Assembly: GCA_003550305.1 (NCBI GenBank) | Contig: QKYT01000393.1 | Location: forward strand, 16,415 to 52,090 | Direction of reading: 5' to 3' | From: Glomus cerebriforme | Taxonomy: Eukaryota; Glomeromycota; Glomeromycetes; Glomerales; Glomeraceae | DNA: 35,676 nucleotides | In this document: piece by piece, positions 22,997 through 32,300 of the stretch | How positions within the stretch are numbered: position 1 is the stretch's first letter | Layout: every line of letters begins with the position of its first letter | Notes under the pieces: generated by a model | The model's database searches: none | Told to the model about the DNA's origin: nothing | Seen by the model: the letters and a program-made list of their open reading frames with translations, nothing else | Translations under genes and position numbers: made by a program

Positions 22997-23307
22997 ATGC
23001 AAAAAGACAAAAGAAAGTTTGATGATAATAATCGAATTGGAGATATTAGAGACAATGATAATGGTAAAAAATCTTAAAATAAAATTGATTGATTGTTTCA
23101 ATAGTCAATTATTATTTTTTTTTTAATTACTATTTTAGATAAACGCATTAAAAAATTCAAATTAAACAAGAATAATGGTAAATATCTTTAATTTTTTTTT
23201 TATAATAATTTATATAGTAGTTTAATTAAACTTTATCTTTAGATTATTTGACACGAGAACTTGAATTTGATATTGAAAAGGATGATAATTATTCTAGCAA
23301 AATCTAA
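22997..23307 (+). CDS. Small three-exon gene or kinase-tail exons, 56 aa
   Basis: Exons 22997-23063, 23139-23177 and 23243-23307 are separated by introns of 75 and 65 bp with GTAAA donors and TTTTAG/CTTTAG acceptors. Both junctions split a GAT codon, so each exon ends G and resumes AT. The spliced product starts MQKDKRKFDDNNRIGDIRDN, includes KRIKKFKLNKNN, and ends DYLTRELEFDI...SSKI. The middle exon is only 39 bp. The KRKF...KRIK...LTRE(L/F)EFDI pattern resembles C-terminal tails I recall from Glomeromycotina kinases, so these may be former or alternative last exons of the kinase ending at 22878. No domain; probably nuclear or cytosolic given the basic and acidic patches. Confidence 0.55.
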
Positions 23308-24084
23308 CGATCAATGTAAGTGATAATTATATTTATTTTAAAGTAATAATAGAAATACATTCAATATTTATAGTATCAGGTTATACCACAAAAGAAATTA
23401 ATTTTGATTTTTAATTTTTCGAAGATATTTTAAATCAATTATTACATATAATTTTATTAACTTAGTTTTTTTTATTGATCATAAAAATAAAAATATCTTG
23501 TAATTTTATAATTTTTAAATATAAAAATAAAATTTTAAGTTATCTTATGTGAGCATAATTTATATTTCATTATTATTCTCATTTGTTGCCACAGTTCTAC
23601 CAAATTATCCATTATATTAAGTCAAGCTTTTTGATATGGCGAAAAATCTTGCTTCACCGGAACTCATGTGAAATTCCGTAATATCAATTTTATATAATTT
23701 AATCAACAATAAAATAAAAAAAAAAAATAAAATAAAAAATTAATACTAAATTTGGTTGCTGATTTTGAAATTTCGATAAATAAATAACTTGCTAAATTGA
23801 TATATCTAATAAAAAAAATCTAATTTATTCATTTAACTATATTTTCTAATTTCTCATTTTTTTCTGAAAATTCGAAAAAATAAAATTTACTTTTATTTCT
23901 GATTTTTAAAAACTTCATCATGTTTATTAATGATTGGTTTAAGCACCAGAACTGAATTTGAATGTGACAGTTATTTCGGTTAAATAGTAATTTCATACTA
24001 AAAAATTTGTACTGCACTCGTTATTTTTCTGACAAATATTTTCTTCTTTTTTTTTAAAAAAAAAAAAATCATTATAACCTTAAC
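23308..24084. other. Intergenic stretch, no gene seen
   Basis: AT-rich, no coding signal. The minus-strand frame at 23829-24017 is Lys/Phe/Asn-rich and looks like chance. Confidence 0.5.
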
Positions 24085-24727
24085 ATGGAGGAAACACAAA
24101 ATGTACTTATTAAATATAAGAAATGTAATAGATGTAATCGAAAAAGAAGTGAACATGAATTTTGTAAATTATGTTACAAACCAATGACAGCATTTATACC
24201 GATTGGATATAAACCTATTGATGATTTTTATATACTCTAACTAATCGTAATGAAATGGCTGGAAAAATGGAATTTGTCCCTTATGATAGATTCCAAAATA
24301 TAGAATTTATTGCTGAAGGAAGATCTAGCAAAGTTTATAAAGCCACTTAGATTGATGGACCAATTTCCTATTGGAATCATAAAAAGCGGAAATATAATGG
24401 TAATGGTGAAATAATGGTTGTTCTCAAAAACTTAAATGGTTAAATGAGGTACAGTATTCTATGTATTTTTTTTTATTACAAATTTTATATAAATAATTAA
24501 TTTGAATTATTTAATTTTAGCTTGATTATAAACTTACAATTTCGATTAGTTTGACCCGTATGATAATGATGGCTATTATCCATACATCAGTAAATATCAT
24601 GGAATCACTCAAGATCCTGTCACCAAGGACTTTGTGATAATCATGGAATATTATAGATCAGGAGATCTGAAACATTATTTAACCAATAATTTTTTTAATC
24701 TTGGTTGGATAAGTTAAATATGTACTA

Positions 24728-24814
24728 GTTATTTCGTGGGAATCCATGAATATCATTGATTTTCACGGCACAGCCGTGAAAATAATGATAAATTCATGGT
24801 TCACATGAAATAAC
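24728..24814. repeat. Palindrome with two 42-nt arms and a 3-nt loop
   Basis: The left arm starts GTTATTTCGTGGGAA and ends TTTTCACGGC; after ACA the right arm starts GCCGTGAAAA and ends CATGAAATAAC. The arms pair almost end to end with two mismatches and three small indels, including CCATGAAT, ATCATT and ATTTTCACGGC blocks. Confidence 0.9.
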
Positions 24815-24949
24815 TATTTTATCTCATGGAGACTAACGCCCATGATGGTTTTCTATTTTTAATATAAAAGTTTATTTTATTATAAAAAAGTCTATTTTAT
24901 TCTTTCACGATTTTTTTCCTTTACCACTTTAAATTTCTTTTTATTAAAA

Positions 24950-25316
24950 ATGTCTCAAAAACATAATGCTAATACGAAGTAAGGATTTCGTCAAGTATTA
25001 AAGCCTGTATTTGTTAACGCAAGTGAGCTTCCTTCTTCACCTATTTCTCAAGATGTTAATATTCCTTCTGAACTTCAATTGTTGGTAATTCAATAAATAA
25101 TCCTGATGTTACGCCAGAATTTTCTTCTGATAATATCAATGAAAAGGAACATCGTAATAGCGTCAACTTAAGTACTTAACAGAAAATCCTATGACTCAAA
25201 GAGAGAATGAAGAGTGCCTTATTAATACTACTAATACTATATCGGAATTTTCTTCTGATAAAAAATTTCCTATTTTTAACAATTGTCATTTTAATAATGT
25301 AACTTTTAAATTTTAA
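24950..25316 (+). pseudogene. Broken small ORF inside the insertion
   Basis: ATG at 24950 gives MSQKHNANTK then TAA; the same frame continues GFRQVLKPVFVNASELPSSP, shifts after SELQL into VGNSINNPDVTPEFSSDN, shifts again and ends ISEFSSDKKFPIFNNCHFNN and VTFKF-stop. Three lesions break one Ser/Asn-rich polar protein of about 115 residues. A NNC.FNNVTF-type ending is something I recall from small Glomeromycotina proteins, but no function is known to me. It may be the cargo of the inserted element. Confidence 0.55.
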
Positions 25317-26021
25317 ATATAGTAGTATTTGTTTTTTTTTATTTGTAGTATATACAATAATTAATATATTAACGCTATTAACAATAAAAATTAAATATTA
25401 AAATAAACTATTTTTGATATTATCATTTTCGCAGCTTTTAAAAAAATATCACTATGAAAAATCATGGGCGACCATTAGTAAACATGAGATAATGAATTAC
25501 ATAACAATTGGACTTAGTATTATGCATAATGCAAATATGATCCATGTAAATATTCATGATGGAAATATTTTTCTTGAAATTAATTTTGCAATAGCAAAGA
25601 ATTCAATAATAAAATACAATAAAGATATTGAGGAATATGACATCATTCCTTTTATTGCTTTTTAAAGGACAAAAATACACTAAAGCGTTAGATATTTATA
25701 GTTTTGGTATGATTATGTGGGAATTAATAACAGGTAGAAGGCCTTTTTTGGGACAAAATTCACGATATAGACTTTATTATTGATATATGTGGTGACCTTC
25801 GCCCTCCAATTGTTACAAATGCACCTGAAGGTTATATTGAATTAATGAAAGAATGTTGGTATTCTGATCCATATAAAAGACCGACAGCTACTGAATTGAA
25901 AGAAAAAATTCGAAATATTTTGTTCATGGAATCTGATAATTACCATGAAAACAGTCCAGTTAAAGTTATAGAGTCATCAGATATTGGTTCTATATCATAT
26001 AATTTAGAAGATTACTTATAA

Positions 26022-27025
26022 AATTAGGTTGTATGTAAACAATACAGCATATATATTTGTATAATTTTTTAAAATTTAAAAATTTGTATACAGAATTTAT
26101 AATAAAAAATGGTCATTTAATCAATCTCTTATTTTGACTACATTATGATTTACAAATTCGCAGAGAATATAGTAAATAAATAATTGGAAATTTTAGGATT
26201 AAGAATTTAAATTAAATTTTTTTTTTTTACATTCAACAAAAATATTTTAAAATTATAGTAGACATATCAAGAACTTCTTAATATTAGAGTATATTTAATC
26301 GTTATTGTAATCCTGAAAATGAGAATTTAATTCAATAAGTTAGCTTGGAGAAAATATTATTTTGAGAAATCATGAAAAATTTACTTCTTGATTCAGTAGT
26401 ATCATGAAATTGGTCATAATTAAATTTCAGAAATTTACTTATTAACTCATTGTCATTCAAGCTTTATTTTGATAAAATGCTATAAATGAGGTAAAATTTT
26501 ATTTTTACTATTTTGGGAAATATTTCTTAACTAAGTTTCTTACTATATAATAGCTATTCTCCGCCACTTGATACAATCAATCGCATATTAATATTTGCCG
26601 GAAAGGTTCTACCAACTTCAATAGTAATATCATAATATTCACAATCATCTTAAATTTTAAATTAAAATAATTAATGAAAAAATACTACGATTTACAAATG
26701 GTTAACCTTGGATCAAAAAGGTGCATGAAAACAATGATCGTGGTTATAGTGATTCAGGACAGCTATAATGTAGTATATATTACGAAATTTGAACTAAATC
26801 TTTTAATCTTTATAAAATCTTGACTCATTTTGAACATCAGGAGTACAACCATGAGATTACTGAACTTTTTAATCTTGCATGATTACATAAAAGTATAAAC
26901 TAAAAATTAATTTATTAAAATAGGAAATTTGCGACGGGATATGACTCATTATGCTTGAATCATTAATAATTTTGACAAATTATTTTTTAATTATATAAAT
27001 ACCAACTTTGCTTTATTAATTTTAC
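26022..27025. other. Intergenic stretch with one BTB-like relic
   Basis: 3' flank of the kinase pseudogene and AT-rich DNA; apart from the minus-strand fragment at 26554-26649 nothing is recognisable. Confidence 0.45.
26554..26649 (-). pseudogene. BTB-domain fragment
   Basis: The minus strand reads DDCEYYDITIEVGRTFPANI and continues to SSGGE-stop. EYYDITIEVG is the opening strand of many fungal BTB domains in BTB/kelch or BTB/TLD proteins (family knowledge). No flanking BTB sequence is seen, so it is a short relic. A TLD relic lies on the same strand about 3 kb away, at 29532-29740; they may or may not derive from one gene. Confidence 0.35.
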
Positions 27026-27256
27026 TCCTTTAAACTCCCTCTTATCTTTCCTTAAACTGCATATGAGGTCTTCCTCATATCAGGCAAGGAAAGACCGGTC
27101 AGTTAGTCGAGTATTTCCTAACTGGCTGGTTAATTTCTTTTTAAGAACTCCTTTAAACTCCCTCTTATCTTCCTTATACTGTATATGAGGTCTTCCTCGT
27201 ATCAGGCAAGGAAAGACCAGTCAGATAGTCGAGTATATCCTAACTGCTGGTTTGGT
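27026..27256 (-). repeat. Two tandem ~123 bp units, head of repeat copy 3
   Basis: Reverse-complement orientation relative to 7053-7271. Units start TCCTTTAAACTCCCTCTTAT at about 27026 and 27149 (period 123 bp) and contain CAGGCAAGGAAAGACC. The outer flank is GGTTTAGATTAGAATCCC, matching the flank of the other copies. Confidence 0.85.
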
Positions 27257-28070
27257 TTAGATTAGAATCCCTCTACTCATTTCCTATTATTTATATTTAT
27301 GAAGCAATATAGAGGACCAAAGAGATTACCATTTCAACAAGAAGAAAAAATCATTATTTCAACAAGCAGAAAGGAGATAAAAGAAATTATTATTCCAACG
27401 AGCAGAAAGAAGATATAAGAAATACATTATAACTGAAAACAAACCCAAGATAACAGAGAAAATTAGTTTCGAACAAATACAGAAAAGAATAAAAGAAAAA
27501 GGGCAAAGAACGAGATAAAAGAATTAATAAGTGAAAGACTGCTAAAAGAGGACCCTGGAAAAATGATTAAGATTAAGAGGATGCTTAATTAGAAATATTA
27601 AACTTATACAAAGAAATGAAAAGGTATATTTTTAAGAATGAATAAGAAAAAGTTGTATAAGTGAAAAAGGGAAATGGAAAGAACAATTTAAAGAAAAAAT
27701 GATTATAAACAAAGAAAGTTGTATTGATTTAGAAAAGGAAAGTACCAGGATGAGGTTAGTGATCACTTACAGAATATGAAAAAAAAGTGTGAAGATTAAT
27801 GAAAGAAACAAGATGTTAAAAGATAACAAGTCCTATCACACCAATTCAAAGTTCGAAACAGGAAGAAAATCATGAACAAAATTATATATAATAAAGTAGT
27901 AGAAATAACAAAGAAATAATGGTATAAAAACGAAGTATAAATAAAAAAAATCAATAACAATAGAACAAAAATAATAGAAATAAACTAGAAAAGGATAATA
28001 AAGGAAAACAAGAAAATAAAAAAATGTGAAAAAATACAACAAATTATATAATAGAGATTAGAGAATATTG
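27257..28070 (+). repeat. Purine-rich repeat body, copy 3
   Basis: A/G-rich on the plus strand and homologous in blocks to the bodies at 5430-5960, 6120-6985 and 31451-32300, e.g. GAAAGAACAATTTAAAG followed by ATAAACAAAGAAAGTTGTAT. An ATG frame at 27299-27418 gives 39 residues including IISTSRKEIKEIIIPTSRKK, similar to the minus-strand frame of copy 2. Further Lys/Glu-rich frames follow but all are interrupted. I infer a decayed coding region; the long minus-strand frame at 27836-28042 is an antisense shadow. Confidence 0.55.
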
Positions 28071-28224
28071 GTTATGATATTAAATTAAACACCGTTTTGG
28101 CCAGGGATCCGATTTTTCAAACCTAGATTGACTTAAATTCGTATCACATGATGACATGAAAAATTAGTATATAGTATAAAAATTATTGCAGGATAGTTTT
28201 TTTCTGTAATTTAATAAGAAATAA

Positions 28225-28400
28225 GCAATATTAAAACTTAGTCTAAGTCCTTTGTAGATTTTTATTGCCAAAACTCTTAATGACGATAAGAAGGTAGTCC
28301 ATTAATTATTTCATGAACTGTATAACAAGTAAAGAGGTTTAGTATGTTTGCTTTTGACATTTTTTAAGGATATCGTGAAGGAGGTAAAAATAAATACCAT
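28225..28400 (-). pseudogene. Kinase-domain fragment
   Basis: The minus strand reads TVHEIINGLPSYRH, then after a frame change LAIKIYKGLRLSFNI. This matches the C-lobe of the kinase at 8471-9943 (YEVCTGLPPYHDIDHEEF and LAIKICEGLRP). Upstream on the same strand, YGIYFYLLHDILKKCQKQTY may be the worn activation-loop region. Only about 55 codons remain, with no catalytic residues. Confidence 0.5.
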
Positions 28401-29531
28401 ATTTATTTACTTGATAATTTCGAATTTAATAATAACTATCAATTAATTATGTTAGCCCAAACAAAAAACAAAAAAAAAGTTAATTCTCATTCTAAGTATT
28501 TTAAAATAAATTATTTTTTCTATTTTAACAGGAAATCATGAATAAAACAAACTAACTAATATATATATTGACCATTGATCCCTATTTGAATATTTTATTT
28601 TTGTAAGTTTATAAAATATAATTATAACCACAATTTATTAGTAATATATGATTCTAAAACACTATTATCGCGAAAAAAAATTACTTTTTATAATATAGAG
28701 CTGACAAAAACCTGGATGTCACGAGATAAACATATTAACTGTTAAGCTGTAATCGTAACGAGAAATTTAGATCATTTATTTATCTAGTGACAGTGCCAAA
28801 GACGCTGATCTTGCCTTGCGTTTACTAATTTCTCAGTCTTAGACTTATAAAAGTAGATTCTAATCCTGAAAACTTGTGACGTATTATATTATATTTCTGT
28901 GCTTATACTTATATGCGCATTTTTTATGAACGAAGGTTAAATATAAGGAAAAAATGGCTTACGTAATAATAATTTGAAAAAATAAGTTAAAAATGGTAAA
29001 TAAAAAAAGATCGGGAAATTTTGGTAAATTTAGCAAAAAATTGTGACGGCTGATCGGCAAAAAGTCTGCTGAAATTATTGTTTTAATTTCAGCTGAATTC
29101 ACCGCAGTAACTCAGCTGAAATTATTCCCATCTAGTTTACTGTTTAACTTGTGAAAATATTAAAAATGATAACAAAATCATCCTCCTTAAAATTCATCAC
29201 TATATAAATAAAATTTATTGCTTTACCTTTAATTGTATTTTATATTTTTTTTTGTATAGTAAGTTTTTAATAAAGTTTTTAAATTTTATTTATTTTAGAA
29301 TTTTCGTTCTTTCTAAATATTTAAATGGATTATCAGTATTAATCAAGAAATAATGTAGAGCAAATTTTAAAAATGAATATATATAATTTAGAGTGTAATT
29401 TATCTAACTAATTAAACTAGAAATACTTCTAATTCATAACCTTCTATTGAAAAATTCTCTTAACTTTTTTACATGACTTTGTTATTTACATAATAAAATT
29501 ATTTTCTTTTAAATCATCAGATACAAATATT
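28401..29531. other. Intergenic stretch with two small inverted repeats
   Basis: No coding signal. TGTCACGAGATAAA at 28717-28730 pairs with TTTATCTAGTGACA at 28779-28792 (13 of 14). At 29068-29093 GCTGAAATTA pairs with TAATTTCAGC, and another AGCTGAAATTATT follows at about 29114. Confidence 0.5.
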
Positions 29532-29740
29532 TCAAAATATAAGTCCATTATCGTTATAAACTAACACAAAATCCATATCACTTAAGATTAGACCTTTAAA
29601 GTTATCCTTATTTTTTAAAGAAAATGTTAAACTATCTTTGGTTATATCAATTTCACATACTATGAACTCTTCCATATCAAATAATTATATGCTCCAGCAA
29701 TCTCGTCTGTTTCTAACAGTATAAGGTATATTATTGCATA
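29532..29740 (-). pseudogene. TLD-domain fragment
   Basis: The minus strand from about 29740 reads IYLILLETDEIAGAYNYLIW then KSS-stop, matching the TLD pattern EI.GGYNPL.W.SS. After a frame change, 29532-29675 reads KDSLTFSLKNKDNFKGLILS, matching TLD sequences of the KDSFIFSF type, and ends DNGLIF-stop before the usual WGP.FG segment. TLD proteins (often BTB-fused in these fungi) are linked to oxidative-stress protection in other eukaryotes, but this piece is broken and truncated at both ends. Confidence 0.6.
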
Positions 29741-29989
29741 ATGTATTAAATGTGAAATTCTCTTGCTTGTATAAACAAATTTTCTTTTAGTATCGATTTT
29801 ATCAAATTATTTAGCTTTAAAATAATGGCAAATATTTAGATTTTATAGTCTATCTTCTGAAAAAATTTGTACAAAAAGTTTGTTCATATAAAAACTTTAA
29901 AAAAACTATTATCTGTCCAGGTTACAGTATCGGAAATGAAAGTTGGAATCGTATAAGATACATACTCTCGAAATTATCTTTTTTAATAA
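29741..29989. other. Intergenic, nothing recognised
   Basis: AT-rich sequence between the TLD relic and repeat copy 4; may include unrecognisable 5' remains of the TLD gene. Confidence 0.35.
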
Positions 29990-30293
29990 GTGTAATTTGA
30001 ATATTTTTAACTAACGCATTCTGTGTAAAATTGTTACCTTTCCCTTTCTTATTCAATCTATTAGTTTTTTCCAATGTTTGCAGAATTTCTTTTCAAATAG
30101 TTTATATTTCATCTCTTTAATTTGTCCCGTCTAATTTATATTCTTTTTCTATTTCAAGTTTTTTTCATTATTTCTCATCATTATGTTTTTTCATGGGTAC
30201 CATTTAGTCGTTTCGCTAATAGAGTATCTTTAGAGTTACTGTTTTTTGAAGTCAAATTATAGAAATCACTGAAGAGATTCTAGTCTAAACCAA
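29990..30293 (-). repeat. Short repeat body, copy 4 (pyrimidine-rich on plus)
   Basis: The reverse complement shares CAGTAACTCTAAAGATAC and a following AGCGAAA/AGCAAAA segment with copy 5 at about 31489-31525, directly inside the same GTCTAAAC flank. Only about 300 bp remain. Confidence 0.55.
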
Positions 30294-30512
30294 ACTAGCC
30301 AGTTAGGAATGACCAGTTTTCCTTGCCTGATATAAGAAAGATTTTATGCAGAATAAGGAAAGTAAGAGGTAATTTAAAGGAAGTAACTATTCTAATAAAA
30401 ATAAACTGGCCAGTTTGGAGATACTCGACTATCTGATTAGTTTTTCCTTGCTGGGTATGAGTAAAACTTCATATACAGTATAAGGGAGTTAAAGAGGGAG
30501 TTTTAAAGGGAT
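30294..30512 (+). repeat. Two diverged tandem units, head of repeat copy 4
   Basis: Units at about 30294-30385 and 30406-30512, same orientation as 7053-7271. Both carry a CCTTG...TAT segment and an AGAATAAGGAA or ACAGTATAAGG segment; the first unit lacks the GAGATACTCGACTATCTGA part that the second retains. Confidence 0.75.
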
Positions 30513-31222
30513 TCTAATTTAAAAGAGTTCTATATTTTTTTAAAAACATCAGTTAATATTATGGGGAAAAAAATTTTGAAATTTACATTGTAAGAATTTA
30601 TGTAATCGTCAGTTAATAACTCATGATTAAGTGATGAATAAATTTCGTAATAAATATACAAAAATATCATTTAGTAATTTAAATTATTTACCAAGCATCA
30701 TCAAGACGTAATTATATATTTTACTAATAAATTAATTATATTACATATCTGTGTTACATTTCATATTATATAATAATAATGATTCATATTATCTCTTGTC
30801 CAACCCGAAATTTCTTCAATGAAGATTTAAATTATTAGACTCCGAAACTCCGAAAGAATTAAAATTATTTTTTTTTATGACTTATGACAGCTAATATGAT
30901 GAAATATAAGGCATGTGATGCATGTGAACAAATAAAAAAATTACATTATAAATCATTGATTATTAATTTTGTAACACATAAAAATATAAACTAACTAAAA
31001 TTTTCAAATATAGAAATTTGCATGATGCGACTCATCATACTTAATTTATTATTGTATCATTATTGACTTTGACTCATTTTTATATTCTTATTATTTTTAA
31101 ATATATAAATCCCACTTTTTTTTCAATATTCCTCACATTTTCATATGGTATCTTTAATTACATTATTATAACAATTTTATTTCCTCTCGATAATCCTTTT
31201 TAAAAACTACTCCATCTACCTC
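30513..31222. other. Spacer between head-to-head repeat copies 4 and 5
   Basis: AT-rich sequence with no coding signal, lying between the tandem-unit heads of two oppositely oriented repeats. It is either old host DNA or the inner part of a composite element. Confidence 0.45.
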
Positions 31223-31450
31223 TTCTAAACTCCCCCTTATCTTCCTTATACTGAATATGAGAACTTTCTCGTTTCAGGCAAGGAAAGCCGGTTCAGGTAG
31301 TTGAATATCTCCTATCTGGCTGGTTGGTTTTTTTTTTTTACTCCTTTAAACTCCCCCTTATCTTCCTTATACTGTTATGAGAAGTTTCTCGTATCAGGCA
31401 AGGAAAGCCGGTTCAGAAAGTTGAGTATCTCCTATCTGACTGGTTGGTTT
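31223..31450 (-). repeat. Two tandem ~121 bp units, head of repeat copy 5
   Basis: Reverse-complement orientation; CTTATCTTCCTTATACTG occurs at 31236 and, with one base missing afterwards, at 31357 (period 121 bp). Both units carry CAGGCAAGGAAAGCCGGTTC and CTCCTATCTG. The outer flank is GGTTTAGATTAGAATTCCC. Confidence 0.85.
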
Positions 31451-32300
31451 AGATTAGAATTCCCTTCTCACTTATTTCACTCAAATTCAGTAACTCTAAA
31501 GATACCATCTGTTAGCAAAAAGTCCATTATCAGTTGAAAACCAAAGAAGAGCTGTAAGATACTGAAACCTGAAAGCTGGAACCTGCCTCTCCTAAAAAGA
31601 AGATAATTAAGTTATTATGGGATTTAGCAAAACAAGCTGATAAGAAAGAAACAATTTTATTAACAGAAAATGAAGAAATAAAATATATAAAGCAGAAAAA
31701 AAGAAGGTGCAGTCAGAAGTGGTCATATTAGACCTTTAAACATAACAAATGAATCTAAGAATAACACAAATATACACAGTAAATGGGTGAATAAAGAATT
31801 GAAGACTAAAGAAATCATTGAAAATTAAAATTTCAATAGGAAATGAGAAGAAAGCTAAAAGCAGAAATATACAGAAACAAAAATGAACAATTTGAGTATA
31901 CAAATGAAGAAAGTTATATTGATAGAAAATAAGAAAATACTAGGACTATCAGAAATTACTTAAGAAGTGTGGAAAAAAGTGAGAATTATTAGGAAATGAT
32001 GAATGCAATAATTGAATAAAAAAATACTCAGAGAACCGGAAAAGAAGAACAGTATTAAAATGGGAGAATAATTGGAGGTTAATAAGTTCTATCATATTAA
32101 TTGAAACACAAAGATAATAAGTTAGAAATAGAGAGAAATAATGATGTAAATTAGAAAAAAAAAATTACAAAATAGAAAAAGTATCATCAAAATTGTATGA
32201 ATGAAGAATATTAAACAATGTTGGAGAATTGGATAAAACAATAAACAATATTTGGATAACAACTAGTAAATTAATTTAGATTTGTTAAGATAGAATAGAT
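31451..32300 (+). repeat. Purine-rich repeat body, copy 5, with helical coding relic
   Basis: Block homology to copies 1-4, for example GAAGAAAGTTATATTGAT near 31905. A frame open at 31573-31728 (52 codons) includes KLEPASPKKKIIKLLWDLAK and continues QADKKETILLTENEEI, then a basic KQKKRRCSQKW. This Pro/Lys lead-in, leucine-spaced helix and basic cluster resemble C-terminal tails of pogo/CENP-B-like fungal transposases as I recall them; no DDE or DNA-binding domain is present, so this is inference. The end near 32270 (ACTAGTAAATTAATTTAGAT) resembles the tail of copies 1 and 2. Confidence 0.55.

Larger units (their letters stand above)
24718..25462. mobile_element. Insertion of ~745 bp inside the kinase pseudogene
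   Basis: The kinase homology stops at NLGWIS and resumes at ISKHEIM, leaving this foreign stretch. It starts with an 87-bp palindrome and holds a broken small ORF (24950-25316). Imperfect inverted motifs occur near its edges: ACTAACGCCCATGATGG at 24832-24848, and near 25461-25480 the reverse complement of TACTAATGGTCGCCCATGAT. The second lies partly within sequence I can also read as kinase, so exact ends and any target duplication are unresolved. Confidence 0.5.
24085..26021 (+). pseudogene. Kinase pseudogene split by an insertion
   Basis: Paralogue of the kinase at 21563. ATG at 24085 opens YKKCNRCNRKRSEHEFCKLC but stops at 24240; a frame change then gives KMEFVPYDRFQNIEFIAEG with the glycine loop degraded to GRSSKVY and a stop at 24348. 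The intron 24449-24520 is retained. The next part reads YHGITQDPVTKDFVIIMEYY, ends at NLGWIS-stop near 24717, and is followed by about 745 bp of unrelated DNA. It resumes near 25463 with ISKHEIMNYITIGLSIMHNA. The catalytic loop is IHVNIHDGN (no HRD Asp), DFG is lost, a deletion removes the APE region (stop at 25665), and one extra T near 25745 shifts GRRPF. The rest, GYIELMKECWYSDPYKRPTA, is open to TAA at 26021. It cannot encode an active kinase. Confidence 0.85.

Noticed and set aside
27836..28042. 68-residue minus-strand hydrophobic frame
   Set aside because: Same antisense effect, opposite the purine-rich body of repeat copy 3.
31301..31537. 78-residue frame with a repeated SYLAGW/SYLTGW motif
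   Set aside because: The internal repeat only reflects the tandem 121-bp units of repeat copy 5.
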